From Gp6-AA40 sp963723495 (GTDB lineage: Bacteria; Acidobacteriota; Vicinamibacteria; Vicinamibacterales; UBA2999): 64,000 nt of DNA. The notes under the pieces are model-generated. The model saw only the letters and a list, made by a program, of their open reading frames with translations, was not told the origin of the DNA and searched no databases. The stretch is from positions 310,001 to 374,000 of the forward strand of contig CAVRQR010000009.1 of NCBI GenBank assembly GCA_963723495.1, given 5' to 3'. The position numbers and the translations under genes were made by a program. Below, piece by piece: positions 55,819 to 64,000 of this stretch (positions are counted from its first letter, which is position 1; every line of letters begins with the position of its first letter).

Positions 55819-58196
55819 TCACTCCCGTATTTTCAGCACCGCCACCAGGTCGAGCGCGTCCAGCTTTCGCCGGACGATGAGCCCCGACACCAGCGCCCCG
55901 CCGATGATTCCAAGGAATGACCAGGCGACTGCCTGGCGAGACACGTAGAGCGGGAAGCGGTAGACCTCGCTGTCGATCGAACCGACGATGACTGCAGAAA
56001 GACTGTACCCGAACGCGCCGCCGACCGGCAGCGACACCAGCGTCAGCAGCGCCAGCTCTCCCATCAGGATGAGCGAGATCTCCGCTCGTGTGAAGCCCAG
56101 CACGCGCAGGCTCGCCAGTTCGCGGCTGCGCTCCGAGAGCGAGATCCGCGCTGCGTTGTAGACGACCCCGAAGGCAATCACGCTGGCGAACACGAGGTTG
56201 ATCAAAATGGAGAGCCCCAGATTTGCGGCCAGCACTTCCCTGAACCGTCGAGCACGGACCGCTTGAACCCGGTCCCTGCCACTGTCGGGATGTCCTTCAA
56301 CGTCGTTGCCAGCTCGCGCCTCCTGCGCCTGATCGACCAGCATGAGTGCGCCGGTTGTCACGTCGCCTTCCTGCATCAACCGATGCAGCGCATCGATATC
56401 CATGTAGGCCGACAGCCCGAGCAGATCGTCGACGAGGCCGGAGACCTCGACCCGCCGTGTCGGACGATGGCCCTCCAGTACCTCCATCGTCACGACGTCG
56501 CCGATCGAGATGTCCAGTGCGTTTGCCAGCGTCTGCGACAGCACGACTCCGCCGGGCGGCAGGCGGACCGGCTCGCCATTCCGATCGACGATGCGCTTGA
56601 AGCGCGGCGGTGGGGGCGACACCGGTAATCGCCAGGTAGCGCTCGCGATAGCCGGCACGTACTCGCACAGCGACAGTCCGTTGCGGCTCGACCGCGATGA
56701 CCCCGGGCAGTCGCGCGAGCGCGTGTCTGGCGGCGCTGCTGCGCGGCTCCACGAAGTTCACCGTGACGTCCTGCCGCTCGGCCTCCCAGAACTGCGTCTG
56801 GATCAGCCGTTCGGTCGCGTCGGTGAAAACGAAGCCGATCATGAGAATGGCAACGGCAAAGGAGATACCGAAAATCGAAGCGGCCGCACGGAACGGATGT
56901 CGCGCAATGTTTCGCAGCACCATCCTCCCCGCCGTGCCGAGGTATCTCGAGATGAACGGCGTCTCGAGCAACGTGCGCCGATAGCGTGCCGGTGTCTCCG
57001 GCCGCATCGCTTCCGCAGGCGGAATCCTGACGGCGCGGACGACGGCGCCAAACGCGCCGGCTCCGGCGGCCACGAAGGTCAGCGTGGACGCGCCGACCAC
57101 CACCCGCGGCGGCACGCCGAACGTCAGCTCGGGAAAGCGGAAGTAGACGTTGTAGAGATCGATGATCATCGTCCCGAGCCACGCGCCGCCAATGACACCG
57201 ATGGCGATCCCGATCGGCCCGATCACGAATCCCCACTTCAGGTAGTGCCAGCCGATAGCGACGTTGTCGTATCCCAGCGCCTTCAGCGAGGCGATCTGCG
57301 GCCGCTGCAGCGCGAGCGCGCGGGTCAGCGCGACGTTCAGGATGAACGCGGCAACGATGAGAAAGATCAGCGGCAGCATGAACCCGAAGCTCTGGAGCTG
57401 GGCCATCTCGTTCTCGACGGTCCAGTGCGACAGCTGCAGCGCACGCGGGATCGCGCCTCGTCCGCCGTACGGTTCGAGGATGCGATCGAGCCTGGAGATG
57501 ACCTCCTCGCTGGATGCACCAGGTGACAGCATGAGCACGACGTCGTTGAACCCGCCTTCCATGTCGAAGGCGGCGGCCAGCGCCTTCTCGTCCATCCAGA
57601 AGATGCCGTATCGCTGATCGTCGGGCACGAGCTCACCCGGCCTGATGCTGTAGATGTATTCGGGCGACAGCGCCACGCCGACAATGGTGAGCCGTCGCAG
57701 GCGGCCATTGATGACCGCCGGCACCTGGTCGCCCAGTTCCAGCTTGTTCGCGATGACGAAGCCTTCGCTCGCCAGCGATTTCGTCCGGGCGGTTCGGCTC
57801 GATCCAGCGGCCACGTCGCAGGAAGAGGTCGTTGACACTCGGCCTGCGATCGGCGGGGATCGACACGAGCTGCGCCCCCGCTGGCTCGTCGAGATTCTCG
57901 AGATCGAGCGTGACGCCGGAGACGACGCGCGTCTCCATCGCTGACACGCCCGGGATGGAGGCGATCTCTGCGGCCACCCGCTGCGGTGCCCGCTTCAGCG
58001 ACGCGAAGACGTGCCCGAACCGCTGCCGTTCGTAGTAGGCGCGACGCGTTTCGCTCAGCGAGGCAAACGTCGACTGGTACATCACGTACATCGCCACGCC
58101 GGCCGCCACGACCATGGCGATGGCAAACGCCTGCCCTTTCATGCCCCACAGATCGCGGAACAGCTTGCGGTTCAGGGCGGAGAGTCTCACCTTCAC
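55819..58196 (-). CDS. ABC transporter permease with two FtsX domains (MacB-like), frameshifted
   Basis: GTG start (KVRLSALNRKLFRDLWGMKG) overlapping the ATPase stop by 4 bases. After a periplasmic region, FtsX helices read AQLQSFGFMLPLIFLIVAAF and VAIGWHYLKWGFVIGPIGIA; a second half repeats the plan and ends DALDLVAVLKIRE*. At least four frame changes are needed (about 57780, 56630 and a compensated pair near 56320/56240). About 793 residues. Two FtsX units in one chain match LolC/E- or MacB-like mechanotransmission permeases. Confidence 0.8.
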
Positions 58197-58900
58197 CAGG
58201 CCAACTCCTGCGGTGAGAGCTTCTCCGTTCTGTTTTCGACCGTCGTCACGCGTCCGTCGGCAAGCCGGACGACGCGATCGGCCATCAAGGCGATCGCCGA
58301 GTTGTGCGTGATGACGACCGTCGTCGTGCCGAGCTCCGCGTTGACGCGCTGCAGCGCTTCGAGGACGACGATGCCGGTGGAGATGTCGAGGGCGCCGGTC
58401 GGCTCGTCGCAGAGCAGGACGGAGGGGCGTTTGGCGATGGCTCGGGCAATGGCGACGCGCTGCTGTTCGCCGCCCGAGAGCTGCGCCGGAAAGTGGTCGA
58501 GCCGCGCCTCGAGCTTCACGAGACCCAGCGCCTCCTCCGGCGCCATCGGGCGCGTGGAGATCTCGGTGACGAGCGCGACGTTTTCGACGGCGGTGAGGCT
58601 GGGAATGAGGTTGTAGAACTGAAAGACGAAGCCGACGTGCTGGCGCCGGTAGGCGGTCAACGCTCCCTCGTCGGCCTCGGTCAGGTCGGTATCCCGATAG
58701 AGCACCTGCCCGCTCGTCGGAACGTCCAGGCCGCCGATGATGTTGAGGAGCGTCGACTTGCCTGAACCCGACGGCCCGAGCAGCACGACGAATTGCCCCT
58801 CGTCGAGTGCGAGGTTGACCTGTCGCAGCGCGTGCACCTCCACTTCGCCCATGCGGTAGACCTTGGCGAGGTCGCGGATCTGAAACAGCGGTGTCGACAT
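58193..58900 (-). CDS. ABC transporter ATPase (MacB/LolD type)
   Basis: 235 residues, intact. Walker A GPSGSGKST, Q loop VFQFYNL, signature LSGGEQQR, Walker B VLLCDEPTGALD and switch His (VITHNSA). The order and MGEVEVHALRQVNL opening match MacB/LolD ATPases, which drive envelope export. It overlaps the permease start (GTGA) and heads the exporter operon running leftwards. Substrates may be drugs, peptides or lipids. Confidence 0.92.
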   Translation of the reverse strand: MSTPLFQIRDLAKVYRMGEVEVHALRQVNLALDEGQFVVLLGPSGSGKSTLLNIIGGLDVPTSGQVLYRDTDLTEADEGALTAYRRQHVGFVFQFYNLIPSLTAVENVALVTEISTRPMAPEEALGLVKLEARLDHFPAQLSGGEQQRVAIARAIAKRPSVLLCDEPTGALDISTGIVVLEALQRVNAELGTTTVVITHNSAIALMADRVVRLADGRVTTVENRTEKLSPQELAW

Positions 58901-59031
58901 CTCTGTCCAAGCGTGCGTCGACTGCCACGTGCGTGTCCAGTCGCTGCACCTGAGGGGCGCAGAGCGGTCCCTGCCGTGCTACCATCCGGCCCATCCCTGC
59001 ACGCTGCTACGAACGTTTCCGAGGAGGCCAG

Positions 59032-59352
59032 ATGGCGAAGAAGTCGAAGAGCACGAAGAAGGCGAAGACCACCAAGACAGCAAAGAAGAAGAAGTCCGCG
59101 CGCAAGCCAAGCGCTGCTTTCATGAGGCCCGTCTCGCCGAGTCCCGCGCTGGCGGCAGTCATCGGGTCCAAGGCGGTTCCGCGGACGGAGGTCACCAAAC
59201 GCCTCTGGGCCTACATCAAGAAGAACAAGCTGCAGGATACGAAGAACAGGCGGATGATCAACGCCGACGCCACGCTCAAGCCGGTCTTCGGCGGGAAGTC
59301 CTCTGTGAACATGTTCGAGATGACGAGGCTTGTAGGGAAGCACCTGAAGTAG
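59032..59352 (+). CDS. SWIB/MDM2-domain protein with Lys-rich N-terminal tail
   Basis: 106 residues, strong GAGGAGG SD. The first 25 residues are almost all Lys, Thr, Ser and Ala, like a histone tail. The SWIB fold follows: ALAAVIGSKAVPRTEVTKRL, WAYIKKNKLQDTKNRRMINA, LKPVFGGKSSVNMFEMTRLV. SWIB is best known from eukaryotic chromatin remodelers; bacterial copies occur in Chlamydia topoisomerase I and as small basic proteins. DNA binding or compaction is inferred. Confidence 0.9.
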   Translation: MAKKSKSTKKAKTTKTAKKKKSARKPSAAFMRPVSPSPALAAVIGSKAVPRTEVTKRLWAYIKKNKLQDTKNRRMINADATLKPVFGGKSSVNMFEMTRLVGKHLK

Positions 59353-59488
59353 TCCGGGAACCACGGAACCTGGAACGAGGACATCACTGGAGTTCCACGT
59401 TCCGGGTTTCATGTTCCTGGTTCGTGTTCCATGTTCACGGTTCGGTTCTGGGCTCACGGTTCCGTCCACGTTTCAGGATTCCACGTTT
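59352..59488. repeat. Class C inverted repeat (GGAAC / GTTCC units)
   Basis: GGAACCACGGAACCTGGAAC (left) faces GTTCCACGTTCC, TGTTCCTGGTTCGTGTTCC and further GTTC units (right). It begins at the SWIB stop and ends 4 bases before the ATG at 59493. Confidence 0.7.
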
Positions 59489-59492
59489 GCTG

Positions 59493-60506
59493 ATGGCGGC
59501 GGGATACAAGCGAATCGCGACCGAGGAAGCCTGGGCGCCGGCGGAGTTGCTCGATACCTATCGAGCGATGGCCGCGAAAAAGTCGATCGACGATCCCGGC
59601 TTCATCGCGCTCTGGTCCAGGCTCGGCGCCAGAGGCCAGTTGTCAGAGCGGCTGGCCGACATTGGTGAGCGCCGCATCGCCGATATGGACAGCTCGGGGA
59701 TCGATCTGCAGATCCTGTCGCTGACCTCACCCGGCGTGCAGGTCTTCGACGCCGCAACCGCGACTTCGCTTGCCGCCAGCTCCAACGATCAGGTCGCGGA
59801 GGCCGTACGAAAGTATCCCACGCGGTTTGCCGCACTTGGCGCTGTCGCACCGCAGGACCCGAAAGCGGCCGCGCGTGAAGCCGGGCGCGCGGTTCGAAAC
59901 CTGGGCCTGAAGGGCATCATCATCAACTCGCATACCCGCGGCGAGTTCCTCGACGACCCGAAGTTCTGGGACATCTTCGAGGCGGCCGAGGCGCTGCAGG
60001 TGCCGATCTACATCCATCCGCAGGCGCCGCCACCGCAAATGTCCGCGCCCTATGTCGAGAAGGGACTTGAAGGCGCATTGTGGGGGTTTGCCGCCGAGAC
60101 CGGTCTCCACCTGCTCGCGATCCTGCGCAGCGGCGCGCTCGATCGCTTTCCAGGCTTGCGTATTGTGGTGGGTCATGCAGGTGAAGCGCTGCCGTTCTGG
60201 CTGTATCGCCTCGACTACATGAATAAGACTGCTCGTCCGGCCATTCGAAATGGCGCAGACCGGTTGAAGCGAACGCTCAGCGAGTACATGCGCGAGAACG
60301 TCTATGTCACGACCAGTGGCATGGCGTGGCCACCGGTCATCACCTTCGTGCAGTCGGTGCTCGGAATGGACCGGGTGTTATACGCGATGGATTACCCCTA
60401 CCAGTTCGAGCCGGACGAAGTGACGGCCACCGACGACCTGCCTATCAGCGACGCAGACAAGAAGAGGTTGTTCCAGACCAACGCGGAGCGGGTATTCCGC
60501 TTGTAG
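59493..60506 (+). CDS. Amidohydrolase (ACMSD / gamma-resorcylate decarboxylase-like)
   Basis: 337 residues. TIM-barrel metal ligands typical of the amidohydrolase_2 family: an N-terminal RIATEEAW (in place of HxH, as in gamma-resorcylate decarboxylases), VPIYIHPQAPP, IVVGHAGEALPFWLYR and the late Asp in YAMDYPYQF. Related enzymes reversibly decarboxylate hydroxybenzoates; this fits the neighbouring tannases but the substrate is inferred. No SD is visible behind the class C repeat. One base separates it from the ABC ATPase start. Confidence 0.82.
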   Translation: MAAGYKRIATEEAWAPAELLDTYRAMAAKKSIDDPGFIALWSRLGARGQLSERLADIGERRIADMDSSGIDLQILSLTSPGVQVFDAATATSLAASSNDQVAEAVRKYPTRFAALGAVAPQDPKAAAREAGRAVRNLGLKGIIINSHTRGEFLDDPKFWDIFEAAEALQVPIYIHPQAPPPQMSAPYVEKGLEGALWGFAAETGLHLLAILRSGALDRFPGLRIVVGHAGEALPFWLYRLDYMNKTARPAIRNGADRLKRTLSEYMRENVYVTTSGMAWPPVITFVQSVLGMDRVLYAMDYPYQFEPDEVTATDDLPISDADKKRLFQTNAERVFRL

Positions 60507-60507
60507 C

Positions 60508-61422
60508 GTGACGCCGATCATCGAGGTCTCGAAGATTCGCAAGGCGTACGGGAAGACCGTCGCTGTCGACGAGGTGTCGTTTGCGGTGGAGGAGGGCGAG
60601 ATCTTCGGGCTGATCGGCCCGAATGGGGCGGGCAAGACGACCACGATGGAGTGCGTCGAAGGACTGCGGCGCCCGGACCGCGGCACGATCTCAGTGTTGT
60701 CGCTCGACCCGATTCGCGACGCGCGCACCCTTCAGCAGAAAGTCGGCGTGCAGTTGCAGCAGGCTCAGCTCCAGAAGCGAATCAAGGTCAGGGAAGCCGT
60801 GGACCTGTGGGCGTCGCTCTATCCACACCCGGTCGACGGGGATGCGCTGCTCGAACGTCTCGGACTCTCGGACAAGCGGCAGGCGTGGTTCATGACGCTG
60901 TCGGGCGGTCAGAAACAGCGGCTCTTCATCGCGCTCGCGCTCATCCACGACCCTGACGTCGTGCTCCTCGACGAGCTGACCACAGGCCTCGATCCACAGG
61001 CCCGCCGTGCGATCTGGGACCTGGTGCGCGAGATCCGCACTCGCGGCAAGACAGTGCTCCTGACGACGCACCTCATGGAGGAGGCCGAGCGCCTCTGCGA
61101 CCGTGTGGCGATCGTCGAGCGGGGACGTGTCATCGACATCGGCACACCGGCCGGGCTCGTTCGCAAACACTGCCCCACGCAGACAGTTCTCCTCGAGACG
61201 ACCGAGGCGGGAGCCGCCGAACACTTTCAATCGATTCCGGGAGTCGAATCGATCTCCTGGGAGGACAGCCGCTGCACGATTCGGGGAAGCGGAGGCGACC
61301 TGGTCACGCACGTCATCCAGTGCCTGGCCGAGCATCGCATTCGCGTCACGGACTTCAGGACCGAGCTTCCGAATCTGGAAGATGTGTTCCTCACGCTGAC
61401 CGGGCACTCAATCCGTGAGTAG
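60508..61422 (+). CDS. ABC-2 exporter ATPase (DrrA-like)
   Basis: 304 residues, GTG start one base after the amidohydrolase stop. Walker A GPNGAGKTTT, signature LSGGQKQR, Walker B VVLLDELTTGLDPQ (Leu replaces the usual Pro of DEPT) and switch LLTTHLMEEAERL. A C-terminal extension (about 225-304) is typical of DrrA/CcmA-type drug or polysaccharide exporters. Partner permease at 61516. Confidence 0.9.
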   Translation: MTPIIEVSKIRKAYGKTVAVDEVSFAVEEGEIFGLIGPNGAGKTTTMECVEGLRRPDRGTISVLSLDPIRDARTLQQKVGVQLQQAQLQKRIKVREAVDLWASLYPHPVDGDALLERLGLSDKRQAWFMTLSGGQKQRLFIALALIHDPDVVLLDELTTGLDPQARRAIWDLVREIRTRGKTVLLTTHLMEEAERLCDRVAIVERGRVIDIGTPAGLVRKHCPTQTVLLETTEAGAAEHFQSIPGVESISWEDSRCTIRGSGGDLVTHVIQCLAEHRIRVTDFRTELPNLEDVFLTLTGHSIRE

Positions 61423-61433
61423 GACCGTGTCGA

Positions 61434-61512
61434 CTTCCAACTGCCAACTCCCAACTCCCAATCTTCTTTCCCACCCGTGTCTGGGAGTTGGAGGTTGGGA
61501 GTTGGAGGTTGA
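61434..61512. repeat. Class A inverted repeat with embedded Shine-Dalgarno
   Basis: Left arm CCAACTGCCAACTCCCAACT and right arm CTGGGAGTTGGAGGTTGGGA, GTTGGAGG. The final GGAGG (61504-61508) is placed 7 bases before the GTG at 61516, so the repeat supplies the ribosome-binding site and its complement. Confidence 0.75.
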
Positions 61513-61515
61513 CGA

Positions 61516-62274
61516 GTGGCGCCGATGATACGGGCACTCGCCACGCTGGCCTGGCTGGAGACCAAGATCTTCATACGCGAACCGATGGGTGTGATCGGAA
61601 CCGTCGGCATTCCGGTGGCGGTCTTCCTCATTGCCAGTCAGATCGCCGGGCCGCGCGTGGCGCGAGCGGCGATGCAGCCCGGCGGCGTCGTGTCGGCCTT
61701 CATGCCGGTGCTCGCGTCGGTGCTGATGGCCCTGAGCGCCATCTCATCGCTCGTGACGATTGTCTCGATCTACCGGGAAGGTGGAATCCTGAAGCGGTTG
61801 CGTGCCACACCGCTGTCACCAACGGTGATCCTCTCGGCGCACGTCATCGTGAAGCTGGCGTTCACGGCTCTCACGCTCGTGATCATGGTGCTGGCGGGCC
61901 GGCAGTATTTCCCGGCGGGGACAGCGGTGCCAGTGTTTTCTTACGGCGTCGCGCTGATCTTCACCACCGGCGCCATCCTCTCGGTCGGATTCCTGATCGC
62001 CAGCGTCGTCCCGACGGCGCGTTTCGCACAGCCGATCGCGGCCGTAGTTCTGTATCCGATGGTAGCGTTGTCCGGGTTGTTCTTTCCGATCGAGACCCTT
62101 CCACAGTGGCTCAGGCTGGTGGCGCGGCTGCTGCCGCTTGGCTATGCCGTGTCGTTGCTCGATGGCATCTGGAGGGGCGAGACCTGGTGGTCACATCTCG
62201 GCGACATCGCTGCGCTCACGCTCTTCTTTCTCATCGTCACGGCGATCGCCAGCCGGGTATTCCGCTGGGAGTAG
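61516..62274 (+). CDS. ABC-2 type permease (DrrB-like)
   Basis: 252 residues with six hydrophobic helices and the ABC-2 signature LSGLFFPIETLPQWLRLVAR before the last helices. The conserved coupling region YREGGILKRLRATPLSP is present. GTG 61516 is taken as start (ATG 61525 possible). It pairs with the ATPase at 60508 to export an unknown hydrophobic compound. Confidence 0.88.
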   Translation: MAPMIRALATLAWLETKIFIREPMGVIGTVGIPVAVFLIASQIAGPRVARAAMQPGGVVSAFMPVLASVLMALSAISSLVTIVSIYREGGILKRLRATPLSPTVILSAHVIVKLAFTALTLVIMVLAGRQYFPAGTAVPVFSYGVALIFTTGAILSVGFLIASVVPTARFAQPIAAVVLYPMVALSGLFFPIETLPQWLRLVARLLPLGYAVSLLDGIWRGETWWSHLGDIAALTLFFLIVTAIASRVFRWE

Positions 62275-62400
62275 AGAGCCATGCACATCAGGATTGTGAT
62301 GTGGCTTGCAAATCTGTTCGAGGTTTCCTCGGTGCCTGCATAGGGCTTTACGGAACGGCCGCTTCGCGCTGAGTACCTGTCTTGCACATGGTGTCAGCAG

Positions 62401-63453
62401 ATGGCGCTCTATCTCGACACCACCATTCCGGCCCCCAGGGTGTCGCTTGCTGCCGCGCCCCCCGTGTGCATCAAGAGTGAGGCGTTCGACGCCGCACTGG
62501 TAATCGTGCCGCTTGCGACCGCACTGACTGCTGCGGCGGCGGTTCTCGCGAACCCCGGTCTATTTACGGCGCTGCTCATCGCCGACCTGTGGCTCCTTGG
62601 CTACCACCACGTCGTAGCCACGTATACGAGGCTGGCATTCACGGCAGAGACGTTCCGCACGAACCGGTTCCTCGCGTTCGATCTGCTGGTGCTCGTCATT
62701 GCCGCAACGCTGGCGCTGGCGTTCACGGCAGGCGCGTGGGTCGTGGCCACGGCATTTCTCTACCTGCAGTGGTTCCACTACATGCGTCAGGGCTACGGCC
62801 TTTCGCGCATGTACTTCCGGGCATCGCCCGAGGGTCAGGTCGCCGGAAGCCGTGACATCGTCACGGACCTGCTGATCTACCTCGTTCCCATCTACGCCAT
62901 TGCCGCGCGTTCAGCGACGATGGGTGAGAAGTTCCTCGACCTGCCGGTGAAGACGCTGCTGCTGCCGAGCGAGGCGATCACCGCACTTGGATTCGCGGCC
63001 GCCGTTGCGGGCGCGATGTGGGCGCTCCGGAGTGCGGTCGCCTTCGCACGCGGCACGCTCGATGGGCTGTACGCGAGCTTCGTCCTGTCCCACGTCGCAA
63101 TCTTCCTCGTCGGCTACATCGCCACCGAGAACGCAGACACTGGCTGGCTGGCGATCAACATCTGGCACAACTTCCAGTACGTGCTCGTGGTCTGGATGAT
63201 GAACACGAAGAAGTACGCCGGTGTCGAACCCATCACGAGTTTCATCGCGCGTATCAGTCAGCCCGGACGCGTGGCGCGATATTTCTTCAGCTGCATCGCG
63301 ATTTCGACGGTGATCTACCTCATCCTCGGCCGATTCGTGGCCGCGCTGGGCGGTGGAATGGCGCTGACCGTCGGCCTCTACATGGGCATCAACTTCCATC
63401 ACTACATCGTCGACGCGCTCATCTGGAAGCGTCGACGTGTTGCTGCCGCCTAG
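62401..63453 (+). CDS. His-rich multi-pass membrane protein (paralog of 38285)
   Basis: 350 residues, intact, about nine helices. Conserved motifs shared with the protein at 38285: His69-His70 (LLGYHHVVATY), His126 (QWFHYMRQGYG), His256 (NIWHNFQYVL) and His333-His334 with Asp338 (NFHHYIVDALIW). An extra His231 lies in VLSHVAIFL. The His residues fall at helix ends, as in membrane metalloenzymes, but spacing does not match the known desaturase/hydroxylase boxes. I do not recognise a named family. No SD is evident upstream of ATG 62401. Confidence 0.7.
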   Translation: MALYLDTTIPAPRVSLAAAPPVCIKSEAFDAALVIVPLATALTAAAAVLANPGLFTALLIADLWLLGYHHVVATYTRLAFTAETFRTNRFLAFDLLVLVIAATLALAFTAGAWVVATAFLYLQWFHYMRQGYGLSRMYFRASPEGQVAGSRDIVTDLLIYLVPIYAIAARSATMGEKFLDLPVKTLLLPSEAITALGFAAAVAGAMWALRSAVAFARGTLDGLYASFVLSHVAIFLVGYIATENADTGWLAINIWHNFQYVLVVWMMNTKKYAGVEPITSFIARISQPGRVARYFFSCIAISTVIYLILGRFVAALGGGMALTVGLYMGINFHHYIVDALIWKRRRVAAA

Positions 63454-63473
63454 CAACACTCAGAGCGACGAAG

Positions 63474-63628
63474 ATTCCGGAGACACGGGTCGCCGCGGAG
63501 ACACGGAGCCGCGGAGACAAGAAGGGCGGGGATGGGTCCGCGCCTCAGCGCCGCTCGCCGCGCCCCTCCGTGTCATCGTGCCTCTGTGGTGATCCGTTTG
63601 CTCCGTCTCCTCCGTTCCCTCAGAAGCC
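63474..63628. repeat. Class E repeat (CGGAGACACGG / CTCCGTGTC units)
   Basis: Left part: CGGAGACACGG, GCGGAGACACGGAGCC, GCGGAGACAAG. Right part: CCTCCGTGTCATC, CCTCTGTGGTGATCC, CTCCGTCTCCTCCG. The two can fold into a long imperfect stem upstream of alkB. Confidence 0.65.
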
Positions 63629-63664
63629 AGGTTACGTTTCGCACGAAGCCGTCATAATCAGCTC

Positions 63665-64000
63665 ATGCCAGGTCTCTTCACCGGAGTGCCTCGCGAACGT
63701 GAACAGTTGCAGGTGGCGCCCGGTGCGGTGTGGCTGAAGAACTGGCTCTCTCTCGAGGAGCAGGTGAGACTCGTCGAACGCTGCCGCGCGCTGATGGCGG
63801 GGCCAGGCGGTGGGTACACACCGACCGTTCGCGGTGGCGGCAAGATGCACGTGCAGATGATGTGTCTTGGACGGCACTGGAATCCGTTGACCTACACGTA
63901 CGGGACTACTCGCGCCGACCGTGATGATTTGCCGGTCGGACCGGTGCCGGATGACTGGGTGGATCTCGCGTCAGCCGCTGCGAGCGCAGCTGGTCTCAGC
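63665..64000 (+). CDS. alkB: AlkB-like DNA repair dioxygenase, N-terminal part (cut by window edge)
   Basis: The first 112 codons of a protein running off the right edge. AlkB-family N-terminal features are visible: VAPGAVWLKNWLSLEEQVRL, PTVRGGGKMHVQMMCLGRHW and NPLTYTYGTTRADRDDLPVG. AlkB removes alkyl groups from DNA bases using Fe(II) and 2-oxoglutarate. The catalytic HxD...H and Arg residues would lie beyond the edge, so activity cannot be judged. With mutM it makes two base-repair genes in the window. Confidence 0.82.
   Translation, partial: MPGLFTGVPREREQLQVAPGAVWLKNWLSLEEQVRLVERCRALMAGPGGGYTPTVRGGGKMHVQMMCLGRHWNPLTYTYGTTRADRDDLPVGPVPDDWVDLASAAASAAGLS

Overview
The window is a 64 kb piece of a high-GC bacterial chromosome with no rRNA, complete tRNA, CRISPR array, phage or recognisable transposase. 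The gene set points to an environmental Acidobacteriota of the Vicinamibacteria type: secreted quinoproteins with partner cytochromes c, a carboxypeptidase-regulatory-domain TonB receptor, PD40 propeller proteins fused to an HTH or a protein kinase, several secreted proteins carrying a DGKPDLSGTW motif, tandem tannases and a B12-dependent ribonucleotide reductase. This assignment is inference from gene content; no marker gene was placed on a tree.

Layout. 0.5-4.6 kb: sigma54-type response regulator, membrane histidine kinase and a lipoprotein. 4.6-8.1 kb: class II ribonucleotide reductase nrdJ behind a well-spaced pair of NrdR-box-like sites, followed by palindromic elements and a tRNA-like 3' tail. 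8.1-14.2 kb: CPBP protease, histidine phosphatase, then three damaged genes (beta-barrel, HTH-PD40 propeller, kinase with a large internal deletion). 14.3-19.7 kb: mutM, an ASCH protein and secreted proteins. 19.8-25.4 kb: zinc-ribbon / SPFH-HTH / zinc-ribbon-membrane operon, a second DGKPDLSG protein and an SDR oxidoreductase. 25.5-36.7 kb: aminotransferase, PQQ sugar dehydrogenase, solute-binding protein, secreted amidase, haloacetate-dehalogenase-like hydrolase, cytochrome c plus PQQ alcohol dehydrogenase, Tat-exported zinc dehydrogenase. 36.7-48.4 kb: a PQQ-like propeller, a His-rich membrane protein, a second cytochrome/PQQ pair, a TonB receptor, a cupin/cytochrome/PQQ unit and a solute-binding protein. 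48.5-54.6 kb: two tannases, murI, a GlcG-like protein overlapping a subclass B3 metallo-beta-lactamase, DinB. 54.6-64 kb: MacAB-like exporter, SWIB protein, amidohydrolase, ABC-2 exporter, a second His-rich membrane protein and the start of alkB.

Metabolic theme (inference): periplasmic attack on plant-derived or aromatic compounds. Tannases would release phenolic acids, an amidohydrolase may decarboxylate or hydrolyse a product, and PQQ dehydrogenases would pass electrons to c-type cytochromes. Two PQQ enzymes keep the Asp-X-Asp signature known from lanthanide-dependent alcohol dehydrogenases.

Two window-wide observations matter. First, many genes are broken by single-base frameshifts whose reading resumes in another frame, concentrated at 9.8-14.2, 38-45 and 54-58 kb while other genes are perfect; uncorrected assembly indels are the likeliest cause, though a few loci look like real pseudogenes. 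Second, at least fifteen intergenic gaps carry degenerate short-unit repeats of several families, usually folding back on themselves, and most sit immediately 5' of a start codon; some run into coding sequence. I cannot name a described element family that accounts for them.
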